In this document: piece by piece, positions 45,400 through 56,780 of the stretch
Layout of the letters: each line of letters opens with the position of its first letter
Numbering within the stretch: position 1 is the first letter of the stretch
Source: Favolaschia claudopus
Lineage: Eukaryota; Basidiomycota; Agaricomycetes; Agaricales; Mycenaceae
Direction: 5' to 3'
Length of the DNA: 64,000 nucleotides
Assembly: GCA_037176885.1 (NCBI GenBank)
Contig: JAWWNJ010000115.1
Location: 496,001-560,000 of the forward strand
Notes under the pieces: model-generated
What the model saw: only the letters and a program-made list of their open reading frames with translations
What the model was told of the DNA's origin: nothing
Databases searched by the model: none
Made by a program: the position numbers and the translations under genes

Positions 45400-48300
45400 T
45401 TCACCGACTCCCGCATCATGGATCCCGCCTCGGCATACGATTCGGAGCCTCATCAAGACTAACCCCGCTGTGCTGGTGCGACGGAGGCGTTTGATATCGG
45501 TGCGTATGGGTGTCAGTCCCTTCGTGGAAACGTCCTCACCATCCTCATTTTCAAGTTTGCGTATATCGTTTTCGGATGACGACAAGTCCCTAGATCTTTA
45601 GATCCGAACACGCACGAACCAGGACACAGTGCGTGATTGTTTCGATTAGATATGGTGCGTATATCGTTTCGTACCTTTATGGACGCTGACTGTAACGCAG
45701 TAGATCTTCTTCCGAATCGTCCCGCTTGGTACGTCCTTCCCGCGCGATACTCCTGCTTCTCTAGCTCATCCTGCCCCATGCCAGCCATCTCCCCCACCGA
45801 GTCGCGCAGTTTCTGCTCCTCTACCCCAGCGCCCGCGCTGCCTCGCAGCTTCGTCTCTATTTGCTATGTGTCGTCGCACCCACTGGGGGTCTCCGTGACG
45901 CTGATGGTTCCCGCTAGTGGTGGGGGACATGGCGATGGCATCGAGGGCTCATTTGTGGCCACCAAGTATGTCCCTTGCCGTCTCTGCTGCACATCTATAT
46001 CGTTTGACTGACCCTTGTCGCAGGATGACTCTTCTCCCATACATATCTCGATGGTCTCTTCGAGACTAGACGGCTGCTCTCGGTGCGTATACGGTCTCTC
46101 CTCCATATACTTATCATGACGCTCATTCGAGGTCCAGGCGCCAATTCGCTTCGACGGTGGCGACACCCTTCTCTTCGAGCTAACATTCGCTCTTCCTCAA
46201 GGCTCTCCACGTACCGCATCACTCTTCCCCTCCTCCCCCTCCACCAACGTATCTGCCTTGCCCCCACACACCGTATACGCGGAGCGACCTGCCTGTGGCG
46301 CACATATACGTCTCCATCTACGTGTCAAGGTCATCTCGTCTTTGTCCCCGCGACCGTACGAGTCCCTGTTGACTCCTGAGGCCGCCGCGAAGATCCATTC
46401 GTCACCGTCGCCGCCCCATCCGCATTCGCATTCAGCTTACACCCACTCACGTCGACCTCTGCAAGCGGCGTTAAACGCCTGATGACATAGTCTTCGGAGG
46501 GCGCATACTCGAGGTGGAGGTTTGTCGGTGCTGTGAGTATGGAGGGGTGGATAACAAGGTTCGACGCCCGCGCGTGTGTCGGATGCGAGGCGTGGTACTC
46601 GTCGAGATGCGAGGGCAAAGCGGTGGTGGATCTGCGGGTGTCAGACGTCGGGAAGGAGACACTTGCGACCAGGGGGAAATGATGTCTTGTGGGGATGGAA
46701 AAAACGGATGGGGCGGGAGCGGGTGTATGAGGAGGAAGGCGATCCGCGGCGGCAGCTCATCCCCTCGTCGACCTCATCGTCCGAGCCACTCGCTCGTCAG
46801 GCGGGGGTACACCCTTGGTACACCCAGCGTTACAGGCTGGGTTTGCCAGTGATGGCGACGATCGATGCCGACGTCGTCCTCGTAACCGTTGCCCTACCCC
46901 CATCCGCATCCGACTCCCATCCCGCCCATCTCGCTCATACATACACCCATACACCTCGACCTCTACCAGCGGCGTTGGCAGGTCGGGTTAACGCCGTTCT
47001 CGGTCGTGTTGTGAGACACAAGGTTTGGCGCGGCGAGATGCAGGCTCGTTCGTGCGACGGGGGGATGGACGAGGAGGGTTAGAGGAGAAGGGGGGGATGG
47101 GTAGGCGAGGAGGAGGAGTAGGTGCTCATGGGGAAGCGATGACGGACAATGTCCGCGTCGTCGTCGTCCCTCGCGCGTGCCAATTCGCTTTCGCAAGTAT
47201 GAGTCAGATGCGAGGCGGGGCACTCGTCAACGGGAGAGGTGAGGTGGAATCGCAGGGCGGGCTGCTTCCTCGTGCGGCGCTCGTGAAGATTTCCCGTGAA
47301 GTGAAGGGGACGGGGTCAGCGGTGGTGTGACGAGGGGAGGACGACGTGCGAGTCTACGCAGAGCGTGGGGCGTCGGAGATGTGGCGCTAGTGTGGAACCG
47401 GCTATACTCGAGGGGAGACCACTACGTCGACGTCGTGATTCGGGGGCAGTGGCAGAAAGCGATGAGCCTCGGCAGCCCCGGGTGTTCTAGCGCATCGTCT
47501 GCTTATACTTCTGGAGGAGGAATGCGTCGTCTTGCTGGTCCTGAGGTGCTAGCGCCAAGGGGACGCCAAGAGGTGGGACGCAGCGTCGGCATCGACCCCC
47601 CTTCCCGTCAGTGCAGTGGAGGTCCGCAGCAGCAGAATGACGCGGCTTTACGTTGCAAACGCAGATACACATATCTTCCGATTTTGTGGATTGTCGAACG
47701 CTGCTGAAGAACTCATGGGTCCTCTTTCATGGCCTCGACCCGCCGTATATCGTGCTTTCATGGACGCAAGGCATCGCGCGTCGTCCGTCTCCCCCAACCT
47801 ATTCCTCGCCTTCGGGGCCGCCAGTTGCGCTGAGCATCGGACACGTATCTGGCTGCACTTCTCTTCGAGCCCAGACACCATGGGGTCTTGCGGGGATGGA
47901 AGGAACGGACAGGGGGCTGTACGACGACGAGGAGGAGCGGGTGTATGAGGAGGATGGGATGTGCAGTGCGTGCTCCTTCCCCTTCGTGAAGAGTTCATGT
48001 GGGATGATGAGGTGGAGGACGGGTCATGGCGGTGTGGTAGACGAGACGGAGAACAAGAGTAGGGGCTGCAGCTGGTCCATGTGCGCGGAAGAGGGGGGTT
48101 TGAGTGCCGGCGTGGAAGGTGATCCTGCTGGCTTCGGCTGGAGGATCAGTCGGGGAGACGTACGCCGTCGGGTCCCGGCGGTGGTGTTGGTGGAATGTGA
48201 CGAGCGTCTGCGACGGTGGGAGTCTCCCCGCATTCGCCTGTCGTTCCACGACGAGGTCACTACTGACATCTAGAAGTGCGCCATCGTCCCCGTCAGGCGT

Positions 48301-48670
48301 GTTCTCTCCCCTAGCACGTTAGGCACGCCTCACTTCCGACGCCGACTGCCGAGTGAAAGTGAAGTACATGGGAGTCCTCGACCACCGCGCTGAGGAGGAG
48401 ATGTGGAGGTGGGCGGAGGCAGTTTCTGTGTGAGGGGAGGCCTATTGACGAAACGTCAGTGGAGGCGGGGCGAAGAGCGACGGAAAGATGCGCTTTCACA
48501 GTCTGCATTTTTCGCTGCCCACCGACATCATTACCTCGATTCGGGAGTTGCAACGTTGGCGAGCGCAGGGTATTGGGGTGTGGTGCAAGTATAGAGGTGG
48601 CGCGTAATCGAGCGCTTGAAGCTGGACAGGGTTTGCACATGGTAGCCGTTGGGCAGCCGGGTTAGATGAT
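45400..48670. repeat. GC-rich region with degenerate ~0.5 kb repeats, no confident gene
   Basis: CATCCGCATTCGCATTCAGC...CTCGACCTCT-type text at about 46390-46480 returns at about 46900-46980 with the common tail GCGGCGTT; AAGGTTCGACGCCCGCGCG at 46556 has a partner at 47020. A second family, CTTGTGGGGATGG ... GCGGGTGTATGAGGAGGA, occurs at about 46685 and 47890. Both strands have long open frames, as expected from GC-rich repeats, and none shows a domain. Confidence 0.45.
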
Positions 48671-48904
48671 CGCAATGCTTCCAAGAGGGAGGTCGTTCTT
48701 CTCGTTAGATTTGTACGTTCCGTTGTAGACTCTTTGTAGTACCACACCTCGTAGAGGCTCCGAAGCCGATAGTAATTAGCACCGTAGTAATTTGAAGTAT
48801 CTGGCCTACGCCTCCCCCACGTCTGACATTGCCTATTTGGGAAATGTTTGCCTCTTTTGGACGGCAGACTACGTGATCTATGGCCATCAGTTTTAGACCT
48901 TGTG

Positions 48905-49000
48905 TCTTCACTATAGTCGAGTGGTTATGTTGTCGATTGTGTCGTTGGTTGCATGTTCTGATGTTTAGGGTTCGAGTCCCGATACGTGTTTTAATTTTTT
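48905..49000 (+). repeat. tRNA-derived SINE-like promoter (A and B boxes, T-run)
   Basis: TAGTCGAGTGG at 48914-48924 fits a Pol III A-box and GGTTCGAGTCC at 48969-48979 a B-box, with tRNA-like spacing. T-runs (TTTTAATTTTTT) follow and could end Pol III transcription. The acceptor stem does not pair, so this is not a working tRNA gene. Confidence 0.6.
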
Positions 49001-49049
49001 GCTTTTCTTTTCAATTATGTACCTCTCTCCACCGCACGAAAAATATGAA

Positions 49050-49300
49050 TAGGCTCCACGCAGTGGGCCCTAGCGGCGAGCGCTAGCACCACGCAGTGGG
49101 CCAAGCGGCGAGCGTTAAAGGGGGGGTCCGCGGGGGTCTCCCCCGCGCTAGATTTCTCGTCAATATGGTATTAAGCATTGAAATCGGCGATAAAAAAGCC
49201 AAAAAAAAACAGATCTACCTCTCCTCTAATGTGCCGTCAGGCTAAAGGAGGGGGGTCTGGGGGGAACAATGTTCCCCCCAGCATCTCAAAATACTCACAT
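49050..49300. repeat. GC-rich repeat with a perfect 12 bp palindrome
   Basis: CACGCAGTGGGCC is repeated (49058, 49091), each followed by AGCGGCGAGCG. After a GGGGGGGTCCGCGGGGG stretch, CTGGGGGGAACA-A-TGTTCCCCCCAG at 49257-49281 is a perfect inverted repeat. It looks like the end of a mobile element or a SINE tail, but no boundaries were found. Confidence 0.5.
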
Positions 49301-50020
49301 ATTCTAAATACCTATGACTGATTGAATAAATTTGAATTCAAGTTCTTTTATGGAAAAACCCTTCAAAACGGCCACCTTCATACAGATCCAGCTACAGCAC
49401 TTAGGATACCTACAACCTGTCTACAACTTGGTACAAAAGACCTTGACATAAAATAGGTAGGTGCTCTCGCTGTGCATCAGACTCCGGATCAGTTGACCTA
49501 AAAAGGAAATATGTTACGTCATATGTCAGAGGTGGGGGAGGCCAAGGGGGGTTGAATCCTGATGAGTCAGTGATGACGGCGAAGAGGCGGTTGTTTGGTT
49601 GTGATTGTCTGATGCGATCAAACACCTCTTGCTTCGTACCACCGTGGTCTCTCCGCAATCTCAGACCGTCCGCTCTGCTGGACGATATTGAAGCCTTGAC
49701 GATACCAACCCGACTGAAATGATTACTAATCCTCGCTTTGGGTCCTCAAAAACTAGGCTCAACGAACGTTCGAAATATTGATAGCGCTGACCTGGGACCA
49801 GCCACGACAACACTGTCAGCGTTCAACCTCCTTCCTCGAAAGCCCTAGCCGTACTCCCCAAATCACTCAGTCTATTCTATATCCACGGAATCTAATCTCA
49901 AACTTCGGGTCAACACTCGGCTGGCGCATCCAGCGCCGCCTCCAACTCGCTCTGACTCGAAAGTCAATCGCTTTTGAAAGTCGAATCGTCAATACTTCCC
50001 CTCTCATGCTCAAGAAACAC

Positions 50021-50094
50021 GGGTCCACAGGCTGACAAACGTCTACCAAGGAGCTTACATTCGTGTTCGGTCCGAGTCCGAATCTCGGGGACCC
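50021..50094 (+). repeat. tRNA-like module, GGGTCC type, unit 1 (74 nt)
   Basis: GGGTCC at the start pairs with GGACCC at the end, and CCGAG-TCCGAAT-CTCGG forms a T-arm directly before it. The length, 74 nt, is that of a tRNA, but D and anticodon arms do not fold convincingly. Confidence 0.55.
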
Positions 50095-50552
50095 CCATCG
50101 CAGGTGGCGAGTGTTATTCTTGGATATTTTTCTTATCGTCGACGTCAACATCTCTTGGCGACCTATAGTTCCAAGTCTACACTTCTCCGGCAAATCAACA
50201 GCAATAGACACCGTATCTTCATTGTCTTCGCCGCTTCAGGCTCCAGATTTCAACTGAAACATCTTCATCACTTTTTTCCTCCCATGGCGCCGACTCTCCC
50301 TTCACATATCTGGCTCAATTAATGTGAAAATTGGCATAATCTGGGGATATTCCGTTCCTTTAACTAACCGATTTCCGATGTCTCTACAGGGCGAACTCAT
50401 ATGTACCTTAGCAGCCGCGTTGAATCAATGGTCATTCAGTTTACACTTTTCACCTTGCACGTAATGATAATCCGGTGCGTGTTCACGTACCCCTCAGCTC
50501 CAAAATTTAAATACCCAAAACTACCCAGCCAAACGAATACATGCTTCAACCA

Positions 50553-50642
50553 GAGTGGTGTCGCGGCGACCGAACACCATATATACTGGTTCTTAACGTT
50601 TAACGGACAGTGTTCAGGGTGGGGTCGACTCCCAGCTCCCTC
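50553..50642 (+). repeat. tRNA-like module, GTCGCGGCGAC type, unit 1
   Basis: It contains GTCGCGGCGAC and ends GTCGACTCCCAGCTCCCTC. It is the diverged partner of 55652-55725; its 5' stem half is mutated (GAGTGGT). Confidence 0.45.
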
Positions 50643-50941
50643 GTAAGCATGTGGTACCAGGTGATGTTATTTTTTCCATTTTCCTCCTCGACTTGTTGAT
50701 GCTTTTCTCTCACCCCAATTCCGGAGTCAATCCAGATCTGAATACAAGTCTTTCTACATGGAGCAATCTTATATTTTCTGCAGCACCGCCGATAGCCAGA
50801 CCCAGTCAACATGAACAAGGAACTCGGCATTCCGGGGTCAAGCCAAGCCGATCACTGAGTATCCGGTCATGGTGCGTCGTTGTCTTACACTTGTCCCAAT
50901 TGATCGTACTGAATATCAGTACTGAATATTGTCAAGGTAAG

Positions 50942-51037
50942 GAGGGAGTCGTCGAGGCGACGGAACACAACCTATGCCTCGGTTTGTTGGGAAATTGTTT
51001 GTGTTCAATTCAACTGGGTTCGATTCCCAGCTCCCTC
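50942..51037 (+). repeat. tRNA-like module, GAGGGAG type, unit 1 (96 nt)
   Basis: GAGGGAG / CTCCCTC form a perfect 7 bp acceptor-like stem, and CTGGG-TTCGATT-CCCAG a perfect 5 bp T-arm with a consensus B-box. CGTCG-AGG-CGACG lies where a D-arm would be. The long middle does not give a clear anticodon arm. Confidence 0.6.
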
Positions 51038-51539
51038 TTACCCGCTTGGTATTGAGTTTTTTTTTTCCGTTTAATTTGTCGCTTTCATGTCATCCCGTCG
51101 GGCAAGGAATATTGTATTCTCGATACCCTGGAACGAACCTCCTGTTGCAGCCGTGTCACTACTCTCTCAGAGCCTCCATTGCGGAGTAATACATAAGGCC
51201 ACGGGTCCGAATCAAGTTCAATCCTCGACGAACCCATTCGCGGAAATGTTGCGGAATTTTCTTTTTTTGACTCTGAGCGAACTCGACAAAACGCCAGGAT
51301 GGAAGCTCTATCACCTATCATCAACAGTTCACAACTGTTTCGTTCAAATTGTTGTTTGATGCAGGCTCTCTGTGCAAACTTGCTTCATAGGATTACGAAC
51401 ACGTCGAAGGGATAAATTCATTCTGTGTTCGGTTTTGGGCAATATCAACCAAATCCTTCTAACTTAGCTCGTCACTGATCCTCCAGCTACATTCGCCACG
51501 AGATCTCCCCGCCCCTACGAGGCATAATTCATTAACTTT

Positions 51540-51615
51540 CGTTCGATTCAATTGATCGAAGCCAACCTGTCTACGTATCGTGCTCGGATCGAGTTTGACT
51601 CTCACCAAGCCATAA
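51540..51615 (+). repeat. tRNA-like module, TCGAGTTTGACTCTCAC type, unit 1
   Basis: TTCGTTCGATTCAATTGATCG, then CGGATCGAGTTTGACTCTC, is matched at 56709-56775 by the same words with few changes. The terminal part resembles a T-arm with B-box. Confidence 0.45.
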
Positions 51616-51819
51616 GGCGCCGTGATGTTTTCCTTCTCTTTGACAATCTTGAGTGAGCATTTATCTATCACGTTGAGTAATCCCGCACACCAGTTAAATC
51701 CAGCAATAAAACTCATGGCCGAGCGACACTGAAGAGAACATATCCTCATATGCATCTTCACGCACTACGCAGTTAGAAGAGAAAGAAGAAAAAAAAAGTT
51801 CGCACGCACCGACCCATGG

Positions 51820-51900
51820 GCCTGCCGAGAGTCGAACTCGGACCGAAGACAGGCTACCCGCCTTGTCGATAGATGCCGGTATTCGACATCCTAATGTCCC
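51820..51900 (-). repeat. tRNA-like module on the minus strand, unit 1
   Basis: On the minus strand CCGAG-TTCGACT-CTCGG is a perfect T-arm. The plus-strand text TGTCGATAGATGCCGGTATTCGACATCCTA is matched near 57050-57085 in unit 2. Confidence 0.45.
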
Positions 51901-54900
51901 TAAGGATGAACTTGAGTGACATAATACGACGTACGTTTCGGCCTCAGCGAAGGAGACGTTGTTACTTACTGATGGTGCTCTGAAAGGTTGAATCGAATCC
52001 CGCGTACAAACCGACCGCTGCATGATGCATCGACCGGAATTTGGCAACAAATCCGATCGTCACGACCTACAAGTACTGCATTATAATTCAGGATGAGTTA
52101 GAAGAAGGATGAATGAGTGAGCCAGGACGTACATCACCGAGAAGGAAGACGGAGAGAAAAGGAAAAGGGAATCGCCTTCTAATTAAGTAAGAAATGGGGC
52201 CACCGATAATCGAATTCGATTTGAACAGAGAACTTCATCATGCACTACTGCTTGTGTATTGTACTCAATCGCCCTGGAAGACGGCTCAGCGAGAACCGGA
52301 TCATTAGCATTCCAGCCTTACTAGATGTTAATTTTGCGCGCGGTCGAGGTTCAACGGGGTTCAACTATAATTGATTAGGGTTAGAACAACATCGCATGCA
52401 TTGAGTTATATTACCGACGCACACACTGTGTAGAAACACCACGAACGGGCAGAATCACTCCCGCGAGCGACTGACGACGAAAAGGGATTCGGAGAAGGCG
52501 TCCGTAACGCTGTCGACGGCCAAGATGAGGAGGTGAGCAAGACGAGTGACAGAGTTGTTGCATGTTTGGGAGAGGGTGCGCGGTCGCCGAGGACGAAGAA
52601 GTTCGACAGCGCAGCCTCGAACTCTGGAGTACCGGAGAACCATGAGTCCGCTGAGAGTTGAATCCGGTTCCAAGACAAGCCGTTCACCATGTCGACAGGT
52701 ATTCTGCGTCCTAATCAGCGTGAGCGTCTGACGGAACAATGAGTATAATCGATGTGAAACACTGGAAGAAAGGGACAATACGTTCAAGTATACTTATCAT
52801 GTTTGAAGGCTTGAACTGGGTTGAATTTGAGCAGCCATATTCAGACTCAGGACGAGCTGAGAAAAAATTCAGGCGCAAACGGAAGAGCGTACAGAGGTCA
52901 GAACCCAAAGCTCCGCGCATCGACATAGGACCGCATGATGCATCGACCGGAATTTGCCAACAAACCTGATTGCTACGCCGTATAAGTGCTGCATCAAGGA
53001 TGAGTTGGAAGAGTCCAGGGGTGGATGAGTGAACCACCGAGAAGGAAGACGGAGAAAAAGGAAAACGGATCACCTTCCAGGATACGGGCCCACCGATAAT
53101 CGAACCCGACTCTATCAGGCACTGGATAATGCTTGTGTGTTTGTCCTTCAATCGCCCTGGAAGACAGCCCAGCGAGAACCGGATAATTAAGATTCTAGCC
53201 TTCCCAGATGTTATGTTTGCGCGTGGTCGAAGTTCAACTATAAGTAATTACTGAATTTCAAACAACATCGCATGCATTGAGTTATTTTACCGACGCACAT
53301 AATATGTACTTACTGTACAACCACCACCGCGAACAGGGAGGATCACTCCCTGGAAGACTGAGAACGAAAGAAAGCCTGAGCTCGGAGTCGTAAGGCGTCG
53401 ATAACGATGCTGATTTCCAAGCGCGACTCAAGTGACGAGGTGAGATGGTGTCGAGGTCGGCGACGAGGTGAGCAAAAGGTGAAGGCAAGGTGAGACCACA
53501 GTAGTCATTTATATGCCGCGCCGCATCACGTCGTATTTGTGAGAGTGGATGCGAGGCGATGAGGCGATTTCGAGTCTTCGACAACGGAGCTGGGTATGGG
53601 CAAGAAGGAGGGCGGCTTGGGGACCGGGGAACGGACAATCGACGAACTTGACGATCGGAGACTTGGAACCCGTCGCATGAGGGCGCGTGGGAGGCAATGG
53701 TGAAGGGAGCGAGCCCGAAGACGAAGACGTCCAGGGAGAGAGGAGCAAAGAGGCGGTGCAGAGAAAGAGGAGAAAGTTCGGTTAGGAGGAGCGTCACTGT
53801 GCGTGAGGCGGTATGAGCAGAAATGAGTGGTGTGGCGGCCGCGGGGAGTGGCGACGTACCTTGCGAATGTCGCATACGCAATGCCCACGCCCAACCCTTT
53901 CCTTCGAAGCAGCCTCTCCTCGTAGTGTCTGTCCCCAGTTACTGCCCTCCCTATAGCGCCGGCTGACCTCGTTTCCCATCTAACTCAATCTGGGGTTGCG
54001 GCCGTCGAGTCAAGTCCATCGGAAGATGCGTTGAAGGGTGGGATTGCCAACGCATCGATGGGCCGAGAGTGTCGGTGATCTAAATTTTGAGCCGTCAGCG
54101 GAGGCAAGTGAGGGCGCAGAAGGGGAAGGGCGAAATGAGGGAGAAGTGAGGGAGAAGCAAAGCGCTAGAGATGGGGGTGTGGTATGCACGGAGAGAGTAA
54201 CGGTATGACAAGGAAGGGGAAGCAAGACGGGACGAGACGACGACGCGCCTGCTCGGTACTGTCCTCGACGACGCCAAACGCCCAAATCAGTCGCAGAGGT
54301 TAGAGGAGAAAATTCGAAGCGGCGGCGTCGGATGTGTCGGTCTGATTGAGAGCGAAGCCCACCCAGCGGCTAGATCCATCAGTTCCAGTTGAAAGCAGTG
54401 AGATTGAGCGTCGAGGGCGAGCTAGCCGACAGACGATGACGGGGAAAGACAAGAGCGAGCTGTTTGGTCGTAATTGGTTAGCCCTTCTGATGCGATCAAA
54501 CACCTCTTGTTTCCGTACCGCCATGTTCAATCCGCGATCTCAGAACGTCCAAACTGCTGGTGGATATCAATGTCTTGACGATACAAACGCAACCGAAACG
54601 ACCACGAACACTGGCCATGGGAACGAAAAATCACGCTCAACGAACGAACGAAGGAATTTTTACTTGCATTTTACTCCACCGGCGGCATCTAACCCTCCTC
54701 ACAGCCGTACTTACCAAACCTCAACCCGTTCCATAGACACCCTAGGTACTGGCTTCATTTATCGCAAGTTCAAACCTCATGTCAACGCTCGGCTGGTGCA
54801 TCTAGTGCCGCCTCTACTGGCAATTAAACTCGCGCCGACTCGAAATTCAATCTCTTCTGACATTCAATACATCCTCCGCTGCCTCTCAACACTATCATGC

Positions 54901-55099
54901 TCAAGAACGAAGGGCACACGGTCTGTTCTCTAGCTACTGATTTGCCTTTGCTTGATTTCTCTCAAATTCAAAGTTCCACTCAACCCTTGGCTGGCGCATC
55001 CCTTCCCTCCTAGGCCTCCTCATCCTCCTCCTCCTCGCTCCGACTCAAAGTCAACTCTCTTCAGACCCTTCCTCTCGACTCTCATACCAAAGAAACCCA

Positions 55100-55178
55100 G
55101 GGTCCACAGGGTGACAGGCGCCCACCATATGTTCTCCCTTGTGTTCGTTCCGGATCCGAGTTCGAGTCTCGGGGACCC
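55100..55178 (+). repeat. tRNA-like module, GGGTCC type, unit 2 (79 nt)
   Basis: GGGTCC / GGACCC stem and a perfect T-arm CCGAG-TTCGAGT-CTCGG with a consensus loop. It is homologous to 50021-50094 (shared GGGTCCACAGG). Confidence 0.55.
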
Positions 55179-55651
55179 TCTGATCGTGTGGAGTCTTGGT
55201 TTTTGCTTCTTCTTGCCGTCAACATATCATTGCAACCTGTGGTTATCTATCTCTTAGACTATTTCTTGGTCGAATCGCCAGAATCACGCCGTCTGCAATT
55301 CAACAAAAGACTCTCAATTAACAGGTCGGTAACACCTCTCGAATAGCATTTGTTCCTTATCATAATTGTTACAACTAGAACGTATTCGGCCGGATTTCGA
55401 CGTTTGCGACCTCTTCGGGCTTCCAAGTGACAGGTTTATTTCCCCGTACCATGCATGCATGGACGCCGACTTGCCCTTCCTCCATCCGATTCACTTGATG
55501 TTCGGACAGTAAGCTTTATCAGGCAAGTCTAAATCATCTCAAATGATACTACTGTGTGTTCACCCAATCTCCATATTCTACAGATCGACTCTCAGCTCTG
55601 ATTACAGCCTAGTCGCTAACCTATTCTAACGCAAATACATACCCAAATGAG

Positions 55652-55725
55652 AGGGGCGTCGCGGCGACAGAATACCACGCATGCTCTATATAGGGTTCAA
55701 TCTGGGTTCGACTTCCAGCCCCTCA
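55652..55725 (+). repeat. tRNA-like module, GAGGGGC stem, unit 2 (74 nt)
   Basis: GAGGGGC / GCCCCTC make a perfect 7 bp stem and CTGGG-TTCGACT-TCCAG a T-arm with one G-U pair. Length is 74 nt. The D-arm region is GTCGCGGCGAC, unlike any canonical nuclear tRNA. Confidence 0.6.
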
Positions 55726-55935
55726 TATAGGTATCCTGTCTTGGTATTGTTTCATTCTACTTGACGCCGCCCTTAATCTTTTGCCAGAAGCGAAATCTAC
55801 TTATGTTTCCTGCAGCGTCGCCGATACCCAGTCCTAGTCAACTTAATCAAAGAATTTCTTTCTTTCGATCGAGCATGAGTAAAAATATCCTTACGCTGCG
55901 TCGCTGTCTTACACTTGCATCAAACCAAGGCAAAA

Positions 55936-56030
55936 GAGGGAGTCGTCGAGGCGACTAAACACACCCATGCCTCGATTTGTTGGGGGATTCTTCGTGTTCA
56001 ATCGAATTGGGTTCGAATCCCTGCTCCCTC
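55936..56030 (+). repeat. tRNA-like module, GAGGGAG type, unit 2 (95 nt)
   Basis: The 7 bp GAGGGAG / CTCCCTC stem is kept, and so is GTCGTCGAGGCGAC. The T-arm is weakened (TTGGG-TTCGAAT-CCCTG). Conservation of the stem in both units suggests common descent and perhaps selection. Confidence 0.55.
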
Positions 56031-56708
56031 GTGGTTCGGACCACCGGATTCTTTCCTTTTTGTTTTTATTTTATTTTTTTGTCTATTGAATGATGAATAT
56101 TTCTCGATGCGGTTGAACGGACAAGAAACCTAGCACTGCGAAATTCGATGTCTGGAACTCAATCCCGCAGGGAGCTACCACGTACGTCTATTGTTTCTCT
56201 CACAACATTCTACTTACCTGCTCATTATTTTGGTAGAATTTCGAACGAATCTCTTGTCGCTGCTCTCTGGGAACCTCCTCCCCACACTTATGCCCACGGG
56301 TTCGGATCGAGTTCCAATCCTCGACGAACTTATTCGCAGAAATCGGATGAAGATGTTTTTATTCTGCATTTTGAACCCCTGTATATCACATTGCTTTTGA
56401 CTTAACTGTCTCACCAATGATCTCAAACTATTCCCATCCGGTTCGTCGTTGTTGCATCTTTCGTACGCGTCCAGGCAGTCGCTCGATTCTTAGAGACCTA
56501 TGAATAGTTTGTTCGGTATGCATATCTTCCATCTTTTGATTTGATTTACTTAGGTCCCCATTGCATTAGATGGTACATGGGATATGGATTACCGGAACCT
56601 TCAAACGAACTCGAAGATCAGACAAAGAATCATCACTTCAGGATCAATCCTTTTAATCATTCTCTACGAGATCTCCCAGCACCGGCGATGTGTAGGTCCT
56701 TGACTTTC

Positions 56709-56780
56709 GTTCGATCCAATTGATCGGAGCCAACCTCTCTATCGACCGCACTCGGATCGAGTTCGACTCTCACCGACACA
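56709..56780 (+). repeat. tRNA-like module, TCGAGTTCGACTCTCAC type, unit 2
   Basis: Partner of 51540-51615. CGGATCGAGTTCGACTCTCACCG has a B-box-like GAGTTCGACTC. Confidence 0.45.

Larger units (their letters stand above)
49560..54440 (+). repeat. Large repeat unit 1 (~4.9 kb) rich in tRNA-like modules
   Basis: Order of landmarks: TGATGCGATCAAACACCTCTTG at 49610; a GGGTCC-stem module (50021); GTCGCGGCGAC module (50553); GAGGGAG-stem module (50942); two TTCGATTCAATTGATCG-type modules near 51.2 and 51.55; then minus-oriented modules near 51.85, 52.2, 52.65 and 53.1. The block 52.0-52.4 is repeated again at 52.93-53.25. The same order returns in unit 2. No protein gene is recognised; the GC-rich stretch 53.3-54.3 only has overlapping frames. 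Confidence 0.65.

Noticed and set aside
47653..48273. 206-codon frame in the GC-rich block
   Set aside because: Open frames occur on both strands here because GC-rich DNA has few stops; no domain pattern is visible.
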